Below are positions 1 to 8,335 of a DNA stretch of 64,000 bases, in pieces. Origin of the DNA: Mycobacterium colombiense (lineage in GTDB: Bacteria; Actinomycetota; Actinomycetes; Mycobacteriales; Mycobacteriaceae); NCBI RefSeq assembly GCF_001665835.1, contig NZ_LZSX01000077.1:62001-126000 (forward strand). Direction: 5' to 3'. The notes under the pieces were generated by a model. It saw only the letters and a program-made list of their open reading frames with translations, had not been told where the DNA came from and ran no database searches. The translations under genes and the position numbers were made by a program. How positions within the stretch are numbered: the first letter of the stretch is position 1; each line of letters starts with the position of its first letter.

Positions 1-183
1 CACAATGCCGTCATGTTCGAGTTGGACCAGCGCCTCTTGAATGGGCACCCGGCTCACCCCCAAGCCCAGCGCAATTTCATTGCGGTCGACGCGGTCCCCA
101 GTGCGCAGCTTCCCGGTCAACAACAGGTGGAGAATGTGCGAAACAACCAGGTCCTTTTCTTTGACCCCGTATTTCTTCGGCAT
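1..183 (-). CDS. GntR-family transcriptional regulator, N-terminal part
   Basis: The first 61 codons read from an ATG at 183 towards the left edge, so the C-terminal ligand-binding part lies outside the window. The visible part begins MPKKYGVKEKDLVVSHI and continues with the winged-helix signature of GntR proteins (a TGKLRTGDRVDRNEIA stretch followed by LGVSRVPIQEAL). By position it corresponds to Rv0043c of M. tuberculosis, which also lies next to an LLM oxidoreductase. It probably binds DNA near its own promoter. The effector cannot be judged because the sensing domain is missing here. Confidence 0.8.
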   Translation of the reverse strand, partial: MPKKYGVKEKDLVVSHILHLLLTGKLRTGDRVDRNEIALGLGVSRVPIQEALVQLEHDGIV

Positions 184-298
184 CTTTTTGTTTCAGTCTC
201 TTTCACACCCGGTTCGGCCAGCAGCGGTGAAAGCTTCTCACGAATTGACGCTCGCGTTTAGGGGTTTGACCGATGAATCTGAATATAGCGCGGCCGGT

Positions 299-1111
299 TT
301 AACGGCTGTCGCGCCACTTGCATAGCGCTTCGGCGGCGCTCAGGTCGTAGTCCGGACCATTTACGCCGACGGTCAGCAGTGTCACGCCCAGGGCGGCAAG
401 GCCTTCGGCGTTGGCGATCAGCCCGTCGAGGCCCTCGCCGCGGCCCACGCCGCTGTTGTTCTCGACCCCGGCCGACCGTTCGATGGTGAACGGGTCGCGC
501 CCGACGGCGGCGCAATGTTGTTCCAGCACGTCGGCAGCCCCCGGATAGGTCTCGACGGTGGTGAAGCCGTGCCAGATATCGGCGTATTCGGCGACCATGC
601 GCAACGTCTTCCGCGGGCCCTTGCCGCCGATGAGGATCGGGATGTCGCGGGTGGGAGCCGGGTTCAGTTTGGCCAGCCGCGCGTTGATCCGGGGCAATGC
701 GGTCGCCAGGTCGTCAAGGCGGCTGCCGGCGGTGCCGAATTCGTAGCCGTACTCGTCGTAGTCCTTTTGTTTCCAACCCGAACCGATGCCGAGGATGAGC
801 CGACCGTTGGAAATGTGGTCGACGGTACGGGCCATATCGGCCAGCAGCTCCGGATTGCGGTAGGAGTTGCACGTGACCAGCGCGCCGATCTGGATGCGCG
901 ACGTCTGCTCGGCCCAGGCCCCGAGCATCGTCCAGCATTCGAAATGCGCACCGTCGGGATCGCCGTAGAGCGGGAAGAAGTGATCCCAGTTGAACGCGAC
1001 GTCGACGCCGATGTCCTCACAGCGGCGCACGGCGTCACGCATTTGGCCGTATTGCGGAGCGTGTTGCGGCTGCAGCTGGACACCGATACGGATCGGGAAC
1101 TCAGAAGTCAT
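299..1111 (-). CDS. LLM-class (luciferase-like) F420-dependent oxidoreductase
   Basis: This 270-residue protein has the luciferase-like TIM-barrel signature: a VAFNWDHFFPL segment near residue 40, the NGRLILGIGSGWKQKDY substrate/cofactor loop near residue 105 and an IPILIGGKGPRKTLR segment near residue 155. The family uses deazaflavin F420 or FMN for hydride transfer, and mycobacterial members are mostly F420 enzymes. It is the last gene of a minus-strand cluster and follows the alpha/beta hydrolase with a 15-bp gap. Position and length fit Rv0044c. The substrate is unknown. Confidence 0.88.
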   Translation of the reverse strand: MTSEFPIRIGVQLQPQHAPQYGQMRDAVRRCEDIGVDVAFNWDHFFPLYGDPDGAHFECWTMLGAWAEQTSRIQIGALVTCNSYRNPELLADMARTVDHISNGRLILGIGSGWKQKDYDEYGYEFGTAGSRLDDLATALPRINARLAKLNPAPTRDIPILIGGKGPRKTLRMVAEYADIWHGFTTVETYPGAADVLEQHCAAVGRDPFTIERSAGVENNSGVGRGEGLDGLIANAEGLAALGVTLLTVGVNGPDYDLSAAEALCKWRDSR

Positions 1112-1126
1112 TACCCCACCGTAGGC

Positions 1127-2053
1127 TCAGCGTGCGTCGAGCACTCCACGCAGAAGGTCGATCAGCGCACGCGGCTGGTCGCTTTGCACGGAATGGCCCG
1201 AATTCTCCACGACGTGCGCGGAGCGGAAATGCTTTGCGCGACGGGCTAGCTCGGCGGCGTCGTCGTCGCTGACGAAGCCCGACGTGCCACCGCGCACCAG
1301 CGTCACGGGCGCGGACAATGCATCGACGTCGTCCCACAGGCCGGCGAAGTCGGGGAAGGTGCGGATGGCGTCATAGCGCCACGTCCACTGGCCGTTCTCC
1401 AGCTTGCGCGAGTTGTGGAACACCCCGCGGCGCAGCGCCTTCACCTCCCGGTGCGGCGCAGCCGCGACCGTCAAGTCGAGCATGGCCTGGAAGCTGGGAA
1501 ATTCGCGTTCGCCGTGCATCAGAGCCACGGTGCCCTGTTGCTCCTTGGTCATCTCGGAATGCCGTTGCAGCGCCGACGGGGTGACGTCGATCAGCACCAG
1601 TTCTTTGACCAGTTCGGGTGCCACCGCGCCCAGCCGGATCGCGGTCAGTCCGCCCAGCGACATGCCGACGACGAGGTCGGCCGACGCGGCGTGTTCACGC
1701 AGGATCGGCAGCAAGGTGTCGGCGTTGTGCTGCGGTGAGTAGTCGCCGTCCTCGCGCCAGGCGGAGTGGCCGTGGCCGGGAAGGTCGACCGCCAGCGCGG
1801 GTTCACCGAGGCCGACGATGATGGTGTCCCAGGTGTGTGCGTTCTGCCCGCCGCCGTGCACGAACACGATCCGCGGGGGAGTGCTGCCCCAGCGCAGGGC
1901 GCTGATTCTGCTTTCGCCCGTGCCGGACTCGACGCGCTCGGCGTCGGGCAGAGGACCGGAGACCCCGGCCTGCTCGGCGTTTTCGGACAGCAGCGAGAAT
2001 TCGGACAGCCCGGCCAGTTCGTCCTCGGAGATCTCGGTCACGATCTTTGACAC
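1127..2053 (-). CDS. alpha/beta hydrolase (Rv0045c-type esterase)
   Basis: The 308-residue protein has an alpha/beta-hydrolase core. It shows the oxyanion-hole motif HGGGQNAH near residue 66, the nucleophile elbow GMSLGG with Ser132, and a C-terminal ENSGHSVQSDQP segment supplying the catalytic His. The gene order (next to the Rv0044c-like LLM gene and near ino1) matches Rv0045c, a mycobacterial carboxylesterase. The first about 45 residues are a polar extension before the hydrolase fold. It is separated from the upstream DUF1214-like gene by only 3 bp, so the two are almost certainly co-transcribed. Confidence 0.88.
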   Translation of the reverse strand: MSKIVTEISEDELAGLSEFSLLSENAEQAGVSGPLPDAERVESGTGESRISALRWGSTPPRIVFVHGGGQNAHTWDTIIVGLGEPALAVDLPGHGHSAWREDGDYSPQHNADTLLPILREHAASADLVVGMSLGGLTAIRLGAVAPELVKELVLIDVTPSALQRHSEMTKEQQGTVALMHGEREFPSFQAMLDLTVAAAPHREVKALRRGVFHNSRKLENGQWTWRYDAIRTFPDFAGLWDDVDALSAPVTLVRGGTSGFVSDDDAAELARRAKHFRSAHVVENSGHSVQSDQPRALIDLLRGVLDAR

Positions 2054-2056
2054 TAG

Positions 2057-3271
2057 CTATAGGACGTAGCGGCGGCGAACACCATGGAAGCGCTGCCACA
2101 TCGCGGCGGCGCGCTCCGGCGCGCTCACTATGGCGGTTTCCTCGGGCAGGGCGCCCAGCAGTGCGTCGTGCTTGACCACTCGGGTGTCCAGCACGGCGGG
2201 TTCGCCCTCGAGCATGTGCCGGTAGGTGAGGTTGCCGCGTTCGAAGCCCTGGGTGTCCAGCCAGTTGTGCACGCCCGGATCACGGTGAGCCATAACCAGG
2301 CGGATGCGGCCGTCGCGGTCGACCTTGGTGCGGCTAGGCGTGTAGCTGACCGGGCGGTACAGGTAGTCCATGCTGTTGAAGAAAACACCCATGTTGGTGA
2401 ACATCCAGAGCCCGTCATGGGCGTGGAACTCGACGATGAGCGCCTCGTCGGCCGCGAGCTCCCAGTACATGTTGGCGGCGGCCCGGCCGCGTTTGTTGTC
2501 GGCGTCGGTGGCGCCGACGCGCGGGAACGTGTTGGGGTGCCCGGCGTCGACGCCGCCGTAGTTGAAGGGGAATTCGGGCCAATCGGACATCAGGCCGGTG
2601 ACGAAATCGCCGGCCCAGCGCATCGCGTCGACCATGTCGGTGGGGGTGGGCAACGGCTTGGGGGAGGCCATGTCGACGCGTTCGATGCGCAGCTGCGCCG
2701 GCGATTCGTCCCAGCGGTCAAACCCCTGGCGGATGAACAGTTTTCGAGACTCCGGTGTGGTGGGCAGCCAGTTCGGCCCGCGTTCGGGGCCTCCGATGTA
2801 AAGCTCGAATCGCCCGTCTTCGCCGATGTCGAGTTGGTGGCCGAGCAGATTGGCTTCCGGTGTGTCGCCGAATGGCTCGTGCAGGACGCCCGGGCCAGGC
2901 GTGCGTCGTCCCTGCACGGTGACGTTGAAAAAGCGTGAGGTGCCGCGGGTGCCGGTGAGCCGGTAGGTGGAGTGCCCGTCGATCCATGCCTGTTGATACG
3001 TGAAGTCGGCGCAGTCCCCGCCGAGCTTGCGGGTGGGGCCGCAGAAGGCGTGCAGCACCGGGTAGCCGGTGTCGCGGGTCTCGAGCGCCAGATCGAAGGC
3101 CTGGCCGAGGTTTTGGGTGAGAAATCGGTATGCGTCGACGCGCTGCGATGGGGCGGCGGGGTTGGCGTCTTTGAACACCTGCCGGCCCGCGCGCTCCAGC
3201 TGGGCACAGAATTCGGTCCAGGCCGATTGCAGTGCCGCGTCGTCGGAGGCGTCGCCGAAACCCATTGTCAT
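2057..3271 (-). CDS. DUF1214-like domain protein
   Basis: This 404-residue soluble protein resembles the DUF1214/DUF1254 group. The recognisable parts are a GTSRFFNVTVQG strand pair near residue 130, a GRFELYIGGPERGPNW segment, and a C-terminal beta-rich domain with RTKVDRDGRIRLVMAHRDPG near residue 320. No signal peptide or membrane segment is visible. Its ATG overlaps the stop of the upstream isomerase-like gene by 4 bp (3268-3271), which indicates translational coupling. The biochemical activity is not established for the family. The surroundings (sulfotransferase, hydrolase, LLM enzymes) suggest a role in modifying or degrading a lipid or xenobiotic, which is inference. Confidence 0.65.
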   Translation of the reverse strand: MTMGFGDASDDAALQSAWTEFCAQLERAGRQVFKDANPAAPSQRVDAYRFLTQNLGQAFDLALETRDTGYPVLHAFCGPTRKLGGDCADFTYQQAWIDGHSTYRLTGTRGTSRFFNVTVQGRRTPGPGVLHEPFGDTPEANLLGHQLDIGEDGRFELYIGGPERGPNWLPTTPESRKLFIRQGFDRWDESPAQLRIERVDMASPKPLPTPTDMVDAMRWAGDFVTGLMSDWPEFPFNYGGVDAGHPNTFPRVGATDADNKRGRAAANMYWELAADEALIVEFHAHDGLWMFTNMGVFFNSMDYLYRPVSYTPSRTKVDRDGRIRLVMAHRDPGVHNWLDTQGFERGNLTYRHMLEGEPAVLDTRVVKHDALLGALPEETAIVSAPERAAAMWQRFHGVRRRYVL

Positions 3272-4071
3272 GCACCCAATCTGTTCAGCATCGCGCTGAC
3301 GACGTCGCAGGCGCGCCGCGCGGCTTGCGGGCGGCCCTCCGCGTCGATGCGGGGCCCGATCAGTTCCAGGTCGAATCCGTGCGCGTAGCCGCCGGCGAGC
3401 GCCTTGGTGACGAACGCTTCGAGCGGGATCGCACCGTCGCCGGGCACCGCGCGACCCGGGAGCGCCCGGTCACCCAGCACGTAATCGCTGAGCTGGATGA
3501 GCTCGGTTCGTGGCAATGCCCGCTGCACCATCGCTTCGAAATCACCTTCCGCCCAGCAGTGGAACAGCTCGATACAGATTCCGAGTCCGCTCATCTCGGC
3601 CAATGCGACGGTGTCGCGCAGGGTATGCGCCAGATGAATGTCGGCGTAGAGGCTCGACGCGTTCTCGATCGCCAGCGCCACCCCCGCCCGCCTCGCGTGC
3701 TTGACGCAGGGAGCGATCATGGCGGTGAAGCGATCGGCAGCCTGCGGCCAGGTCAGTGCGCCCCGGCCGCCGGTGAGCATGTAGACCACCCGCGCGCCCA
3801 CTGCGGCCGCGGCATCGATCACGGCCAACAGCGCATCCCGCGCCGCGGTCTCGGGTGTGTCGAGCCGGCCACCACCGAAGATGTGGCACACCGCCTCCAC
3901 GGTGTAGTTGTTGCGCTGCAACAGCTTTGGAAATTGCGGGTCGAGCAGCTCGCTGTCCAAGACGCTGAGCCGCGACACACCGAGGGCCGCCCAATGCTGT
4001 GCCACCTCGGCCAGCGGCGCGCCGGAGAAGGTTACGTCGTGGACCGACAGGCGTTTGTGCGGCGCCGTCAC
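3268..4071 (-). CDS. sugar phosphate isomerase/epimerase-like TIM-barrel protein
   Basis: About 267 residues with the xylose-isomerase-like TIM-barrel pattern: an RLSVHDVTF start, an internal VALAIENAS segment near the middle and a GICIELFHCW strand, all typical metal-binding positions of the fold. Two in-frame GTG codons are possible starts, at 4080 (overlapping the stop of the sulfotransferase gene) and at 4071. I chose 4071 because it sits just behind that stop. The last bases overlap the next gene by 4 bp. In clusters of this kind such proteins isomerise or cleave small sugar-like or keto-acid substrates, but the exact reaction is not readable from the sequence. Confidence 0.75.
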   Translation of the reverse strand: MTAPHKRLSVHDVTFSGAPLAEVAQHWAALGVSRLSVLDSELLDPQFPKLLQRNNYTVEAVCHIFGGGRLDTPETAARDALLAVIDAAAAVGARVVYMLTGGRGALTWPQAADRFTAMIAPCVKHARRAGVALAIENASSLYADIHLAHTLRDTVALAEMSGLGICIELFHCWAEGDFEAMVQRALPRTELIQLSDYVLGDRALPGRAVPGDGAIPLEAFVTKALAGGYAHGFDLELIGPRIDAEGRPQAARRACDVVSAMLNRLGA

Positions 4072-4072
4072 G

Positions 4073-5242
4073 TCAGCCACGGGTTTCGATCTCGACATCA
4101 AATCGCTCACGGAATGGCCGGAATTCGGCATGCAGCGCATCGAGGTCTTCGCCGATGTCGATCAGCAGCTGGGTGGAGTAGCGGAACTTGCCGTAGCGGT
4201 CGCCGCGGTTGTTGGCCAGGTAGTAGCGCATCGCCGATTCGGCCTCGGGCGTGAGTTGGCGCCCGGCGAACTCGTAATACCGCCGGACGGTGGCGATTTG
4301 ATCGGCGACGAAGTCGGTGTAACGGATGTGCAGGATGCGCGGATCGTCGACCATGGGGTTACTCATGGTGTTGGCGACGCCATCGCGCGTCAACTCCAGA
4401 TGCATCTTCGCCAGGGCGTGCAGGTCGACGGGACCCACCATGCCTTCGGCGATGTCGGCCATCATCATCGTGCGTGAGGCCGCGACCTGCACCGGGTCGC
4501 GGTGCAGCCAGACCAGGGTGGCGTCGGGGTAGGCGTCGAACATCTCCTTGAGCCGGAATCCGTGAAACCCCTTCAGCACCCAGTATTTTGGGGGCCGTTG
4601 ATATTGCAGTTGTTGCAGCATGGCCTTGTGCAGCCGGTACTGCGCGGCCGGGTCGGTTGCCAGACCGCCGACCAGCGACTGCATGGGTACCCGCCACCAC
4701 GCGGTCGGCGTCATGACCCGGAAGTCGAACGCCCAGGTGCGCTCGTCTTCGGGAAGGCCGTCGCCCAGCATGTCGTTGTAGGGGTGGCTGTGCAGCCACT
4801 TCGGCATCTTGGCGTTGATCTCACGCCAGTCCGCGTCGGCGCGCGCCCGGCGGTCGTCATCGGGTGCGGCCAGCCCCGGCGGCGGGCAGGGATACATCAC
4901 CTCCCAGAACCGCAGAGCGCGGGCGTGCGGGTCGACGGACATCAGTGCATGCATCAGCGTTGTGCCCGAACGGGGTTCGCCCGTGACGAACATCGGCGAG
5001 TCGATCACCTCATCGCCGATCGGGTAGCGGTTGCGGTCTTCGATGAGTTCGAGGCGCGACGTCAGCAGCCAACGACACACCTGCGCGGCTTCGAAGCGGC
5101 CATCGGCATCCATGCCCAGACCGTTGAGGTGGTCGACGGCGACGGCGAAGCGTTCGGGCAACGTGGGATCGCCGTAGTCGCGCAGCCCGGTCTCCGCCTC
5201 GGCGGCCGCGAGCATCTGCGCGGCGTCCAAACGTGTTGTCAC
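4073..5242 (-). CDS. sulfotransferase family protein
   Basis: The 389-residue product carries the 5'-phosphosulfate-binding motif TGEPRSGTTLMHAL, which resembles a P-loop and binds PAPS, and the second conserved region with ATLVWLHRDPVQVAAS that contacts the 3' phosphate. Mycobacteria have many such enzymes that sulfate lipids or sterols. The reading frame is open for another 680 bp upstream, but the true start is the GTG at 5242, which forms a GTGA overlap with the stop of the preceding LLM gene. The downstream isomerase-like gene begins within a few bases of its stop. It therefore lies in the middle of a coupled operon. Confidence 0.82.
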   Translation of the reverse strand: MTTRLDAAQMLAAAEAETGLRDYGDPTLPERFAVAVDHLNGLGMDADGRFEAAQVCRWLLTSRLELIEDRNRYPIGDEVIDSPMFVTGEPRSGTTLMHALMSVDPHARALRFWEVMYPCPPPGLAAPDDDRRARADADWREINAKMPKWLHSHPYNDMLGDGLPEDERTWAFDFRVMTPTAWWRVPMQSLVGGLATDPAAQYRLHKAMLQQLQYQRPPKYWVLKGFHGFRLKEMFDAYPDATLVWLHRDPVQVAASRTMMMADIAEGMVGPVDLHALAKMHLELTRDGVANTMSNPMVDDPRILHIRYTDFVADQIATVRRYYEFAGRQLTPEAESAMRYYLANNRGDRYGKFRYSTQLLIDIGEDLDALHAEFRPFRERFDVEIETRG

Positions 5243-6366
5243 GACAGGTCTCCGCACAGCCGCATCAGTTCGTCCTCGGCCGCCCGGACGTTGGCCGCCG
5301 AAGCCTGCGCGTATTTCACGCCGGCCATGGCGCCGTAGTCGAGGATCTTGGGCACGCGCAGGCCGGCATCGACGTATGTCTTGACGATCTTGGCGACTTC
5401 TTTCGGCGTCCCATGGGGTACGACGGCCAGGACCATCTCGGGTCGCACGTTGTCCAGGAACTGCACGATCCGCTCCCGGGTGAGCACGTTCGGGTCGATG
5501 TCCTGGAATCCGCGCCAGCTCTCGCCCATGGGGTGTTCGAATCCGAAGTCGTGCAACGTCTTTGCGGAGACCTGCAGCAGAAAGGCCTTTACCAGGGGGG
5601 CCAGCAGGATCTCGGCGAGGGCGGCGTCGTCCGCGCCGATGAGGCAGACCTGGATAAAGCAGGGGGTGATCGCCATCGGGTCGCGGCCGGCGCGGTCTGC
5701 CGATGCCCTTACCGCGGCGAGCATCTGGGCGTAGTGCTCGGGCGTCCAGGCGCCCGCCGGCCACCACCCGTCGGCGTAGCGGCCCGCGATGTCGAGCATC
5801 CGTGGGCCGCTGGCGCCGATCCAGATCGGGGGTAGCCGGCCCTCGTAGGGTTCGGTGTCCAGGCGGGCATGATGCAGCGAATAGAACTGGCCGTCGAAGT
5901 CGACCGGGCCGTCGCCGCGCCACAGCAGCTGGATCACCGCCAGCGCTTCCTCGAAACGGCTGACCGAACGCGAGAAGTCGAAGCCGTAGGGCAGCGTGTT
6001 TTCGCTCTCGCCGCTGCCCAGCCCCAGGATGAAACGCCCCTTGGCGAGGTGATCGATGGTCAGTGCCGTCTGCGCGAGCATGGCGGGATGGCGGCGCACG
6101 GTGTCGACCACGGCGCTGACCAGAGGAACCCGCTCGGTCAGCACGGCCGCCGCGGCCGCCACCGCGAGCCCGTCCAGGTGGCGATGCGGCGACGGGGAAG
6201 CGGTGGCCAGGTCGGTGAACTCGGGAGTCCAGATCGAGTCCGGCCAGAAGCTGACCATGTGATCGGGCAGCCAGATGGAGTGGTAGCGGCCGCTGTCGAG
6301 TCCCGCAAGCCCGGACAGGTCAAGGGGGAGAGTGGTGCGCAGGAACGCTGCGGGTTGAACGGTCAT
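5239..6366 (-). CDS. LLM-class F420-dependent oxidoreductase
   Basis: The 375-residue protein shows the luciferase-like barrel with YHSIWLPDHMVSFW near residue 30, KGRFILGLGSGESEN near residue 107 and LPPIWIGASGPRMLD near residue 178. It is the first gene of the minus-strand run reaching to position 299. This gene, the sulfotransferase, isomerase, DUF1214-like and hydrolase genes follow one another with overlaps or gaps of a few bases. A terminator-like hairpin separates it from ino1. Compared with M. tuberculosis, this and the next three genes are additional between the Rv0045c-type hydrolase and ino1. The substrate is unknown. Confidence 0.86.
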   Translation of the reverse strand: MTVQPAAFLRTTLPLDLSGLAGLDSGRYHSIWLPDHMVSFWPDSIWTPEFTDLATASPSPHRHLDGLAVAAAAAVLTERVPLVSAVVDTVRRHPAMLAQTALTIDHLAKGRFILGLGSGESENTLPYGFDFSRSVSRFEEALAVIQLLWRGDGPVDFDGQFYSLHHARLDTEPYEGRLPPIWIGASGPRMLDIAGRYADGWWPAGAWTPEHYAQMLAAVRASADRAGRDPMAITPCFIQVCLIGADDAALAEILLAPLVKAFLLQVSAKTLHDFGFEHPMGESWRGFQDIDPNVLTRERIVQFLDNVRPEMVLAVVPHGTPKEVAKIVKTYVDAGLRVPKILDYGAMAGVKYAQASAANVRAAEDELMRLCGDLS

Positions 6367-6423
6367 CGAGACATGATGCTAAGCACCTGCACAGCATTCT
6401 GTCGATGAAGATGCCGCCCGCAA

Positions 6424-6464
6424 CCGAACTGGCCCGCCACCATCGAGGTGACGGGCCAGTTCGG
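6424..6464 (-). terminator. hairpin terminator downstream of ino1
   Basis: A perfect 13-bp inverted repeat (CCGAACTGGCCCG at 6424-6436 and its complement at 6452-6464) lies just behind the ino1 stop codon in the 113-bp gap before the LLM gene. There is no long T tract, which is usual for mycobacterial terminators. It probably ends the padR-ino1 transcript. Confidence 0.7.
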
Positions 6465-6479
6465 TCGAGCAGACGATGA

Positions 6480-7580
6480 CTAGTCTGCGCCGATGATGAA
6501 CTCTTCGAGCTGGGTGCGCGCGACGTCGTCGGGCAGCTGCTGCGGCGGGCTCTTCATCAGGTACGCCGACGCCGGGATCACCGGGCCGCCGATGCCGCGG
6601 TCCTTCGCGATCTTGGCGGCGCGCACCGCGTCGATGATGACGCCCGCGGAGTTCGGCGAGTCCCAGACCTCGAGCTTGTACTCCAGGTTCAGCGGCACGT
6701 CACCGAAGGCGCGGCCCTCGAGACGGACGTAGGCCCACTTGCGGTCGTCGAGCCAGCCGACGTGGTCGGACGGGCCGATGTGCACGTCGCGGGTCTTGAA
6801 CTCGCGCTGCACGTTGGAGGTCACGGCCTGCGTCTTGGAGATCTTCTTGGACTCCAGCCGCTCGCGCTCGAGCATGTTGAGGAAGTCCATGTTGCCGCCG
6901 ACGTTGAGCTGCATGGTGCGGTCCAGCTGCACGCCGCGGTCCTCGAACAGCTTGGCCATCACGCGGTGGGTGATGGTCGCGCCGACCTGGCTCTTGATGT
7001 CGTCGCCCACGATCGGCACGCCGGCGTCGACGAACTTCTTGGCCCACACCGGGTCCGAGGCGATGAACACCGGCAGCGCGTTGACGAACGCCACGTCGGC
7101 GTCGATGGCGCACTGGGCGTAGAACTTGTCGGCCTCTTCGGAGCCCACCGGCAGGTAGGAGACCAGGACGTCGACGTTGGCCTCGCGCAGCGCCTGGACC
7201 ACGTCGACGGCCTCGACGTCGGACATTTCGATGGTGTCGGCGTAGTACTTGCCGATGCCGTCCAGCGTCGGGCCGCGCTGCACCGTCACGTTGGTGGGCG
7301 GCACGTCGGCGATCTTGATGGTGTTGTTCTCCGACGCGAAGATCGCCTCGGACAGGTCGAAGCCGACCTTCTTGGCATCCACGTCGAATGCCGCGACGAA
7401 CTTCACGTCGCGGACGTGGTACTGACCGAACTTCACGTGCATCAAGCCGGGCACGGTGCTGTTCGCGTCGGCGTCGTAGTAGTACTGCACGCCCTGAACC
7501 AGCGAAGACGCGCAGTTACCGACGCCGACAATGGCGACTCGTACCTCCGTCGACGCCTGCGGCGCGTTCTGCTCACTCAT
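6480..7580 (-). CDS. ino1: inositol-1-phosphate synthase
   Basis: The enzyme converts glucose-6-phosphate to myo-inositol-3-phosphate with NAD, the first step to phosphatidylinositol, PIMs, lipoarabinomannan and mycothiol. The 366-residue length equals the mycobacterial family. The N-terminal Rossmann motif VAIVGVGNCASSLVQG binds NAD. Typical later blocks are SYLPVGSEEADKFYAQC, GDDIKSQVGATITHR and LNVGGNMDFLNM. The ATG has a TAGGAGA-type ribosome site. The PadR-like gene lies 55 bp upstream on the same strand, as in M. tuberculosis Rv0046c/Rv0047c, so co-transcription is likely. Confidence 0.97.
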   Translation of the reverse strand: MSEQNAPQASTEVRVAIVGVGNCASSLVQGVQYYYDADANSTVPGLMHVKFGQYHVRDVKFVAAFDVDAKKVGFDLSEAIFASENNTIKIADVPPTNVTVQRGPTLDGIGKYYADTIEMSDVEAVDVVQALREANVDVLVSYLPVGSEEADKFYAQCAIDADVAFVNALPVFIASDPVWAKKFVDAGVPIVGDDIKSQVGATITHRVMAKLFEDRGVQLDRTMQLNVGGNMDFLNMLERERLESKKISKTQAVTSNVQREFKTRDVHIGPSDHVGWLDDRKWAYVRLEGRAFGDVPLNLEYKLEVWDSPNSAGVIIDAVRAAKIAKDRGIGGPVIPASAYLMKSPPQQLPDDVARTQLEEFIIGAD

Positions 7581-7635
7581 ATGGGCGTTCTCCTAACCTC
7601 TAACCACTGACTGGATGCTGGGTTCGTGCAGGGAT

Positions 7636-8178
7636 TTACGTTTGCTCGGAGAGGCCGGGCATAGCCCGCTCCGCAGCAATGAGCTCGTTGAGCCACTTGA
7701 CTTCGCGCTCGCTGGACTCGAGCCCCAATTGATGAAGCTGACGGGTGTAGCGGTCGAACGAGCTACTGGCCCGCGCCACGGCTTCACGCAGGCCTTCCCG
7801 TCGTTCCTCGACCTGACGGCGGCGGCCTTCCAGAATGCGCATCCGCGCCTCTGCCGGAGTCCGGTTGAAGAACGCCAGGTGTACCCCGAAGCCGTCGTCG
7901 GTGTAGTTGTGCGGACCGGTGTCGGCCACCAGCTCACCGAAGCGCCGGCGGCCCTCGTCGGTCAGCTGGTAGACGCGCCGGGCCCGCCGGACCGGCGTCC
8001 CGGCCGGGGCGGCATCCTCGGCAATCAACCCTTCGGCCTGCATGCGCCGGAGGGCGGGGTAGAGCGATCCGTACGAAAACGCCCGGAACGCACCGAGGAG
8101 ACCGGTCAGCCGCTTGCGCAACTCATAGCCGTGCATGGGCGACTCGATCAGGAGACCCAGGATGGCAAGCTCCAGCAA
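7636..8178 (-). CDS. PadR-family transcriptional regulator (Rv0047c-type)
   Basis: About 180 residues with the PadR winged helix: LELAILGLLIESPMHGYEL at the start, SYGSLYPALRRMQAEGLI for the wing region, and the C-terminal helical dimerisation part (Vir-type) with GRRRQVEERREGLREA. A GTG nine bases upstream (8187) overlaps the GGAGG ribosome site, so the TTG at 8178, eight bases behind GGAGG, is the better start and gives the length known for Rv0047c. It lies just upstream of ino1 and likely represses its own unit. That regulatory link is inference. Confidence 0.85.
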   Translation of the reverse strand: MLELAILGLLIESPMHGYELRKRLTGLLGAFRAFSYGSLYPALRRMQAEGLIAEDAAPAGTPVRRARRVYQLTDEGRRRFGELVADTGPHNYTDDGFGVHLAFFNRTPAEARMRILEGRRRQVEERREGLREAVARASSSFDRYTRQLHQLGLESSEREVKWLNELIAAERAMPGLSEQT

Positions 8179-8243
8179 TCGAATCACCTCCCTGAAAAAG
8201 ATTTGCGTGGCTGGTTACGACGGTTCGACGCCTCGCGCAATCG

Positions 8244-8256
8244 TATCGTCTCGATA
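8244..8256. promoter_or_regulatory. palindrome upstream of the PadR gene
   Basis: TATCGTCTCGATA is an inverted repeat (TATCG / CGATA) about 66 bp upstream of the PadR start, in AT-rich DNA of the 157-bp gap before the convergent DUF1707 gene. It is a possible autoregulatory PadR operator. No binding is known to me for this site. Confidence 0.3.
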
Positions 8257-8335
8257 TATTAGCCACAACACCACTGAGTGTTGGTTTGTCGTTCGTCACA
8301 GTGCAGGGGTGTGAAATAAGCCCCGGGACCGGGCT

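Noticed and set aside
3232..4254. Plus-strand frame of 340 codons opposite the isomerase-like gene
   Set aside because: Antisense of clear minus-strand genes; no domain pattern.
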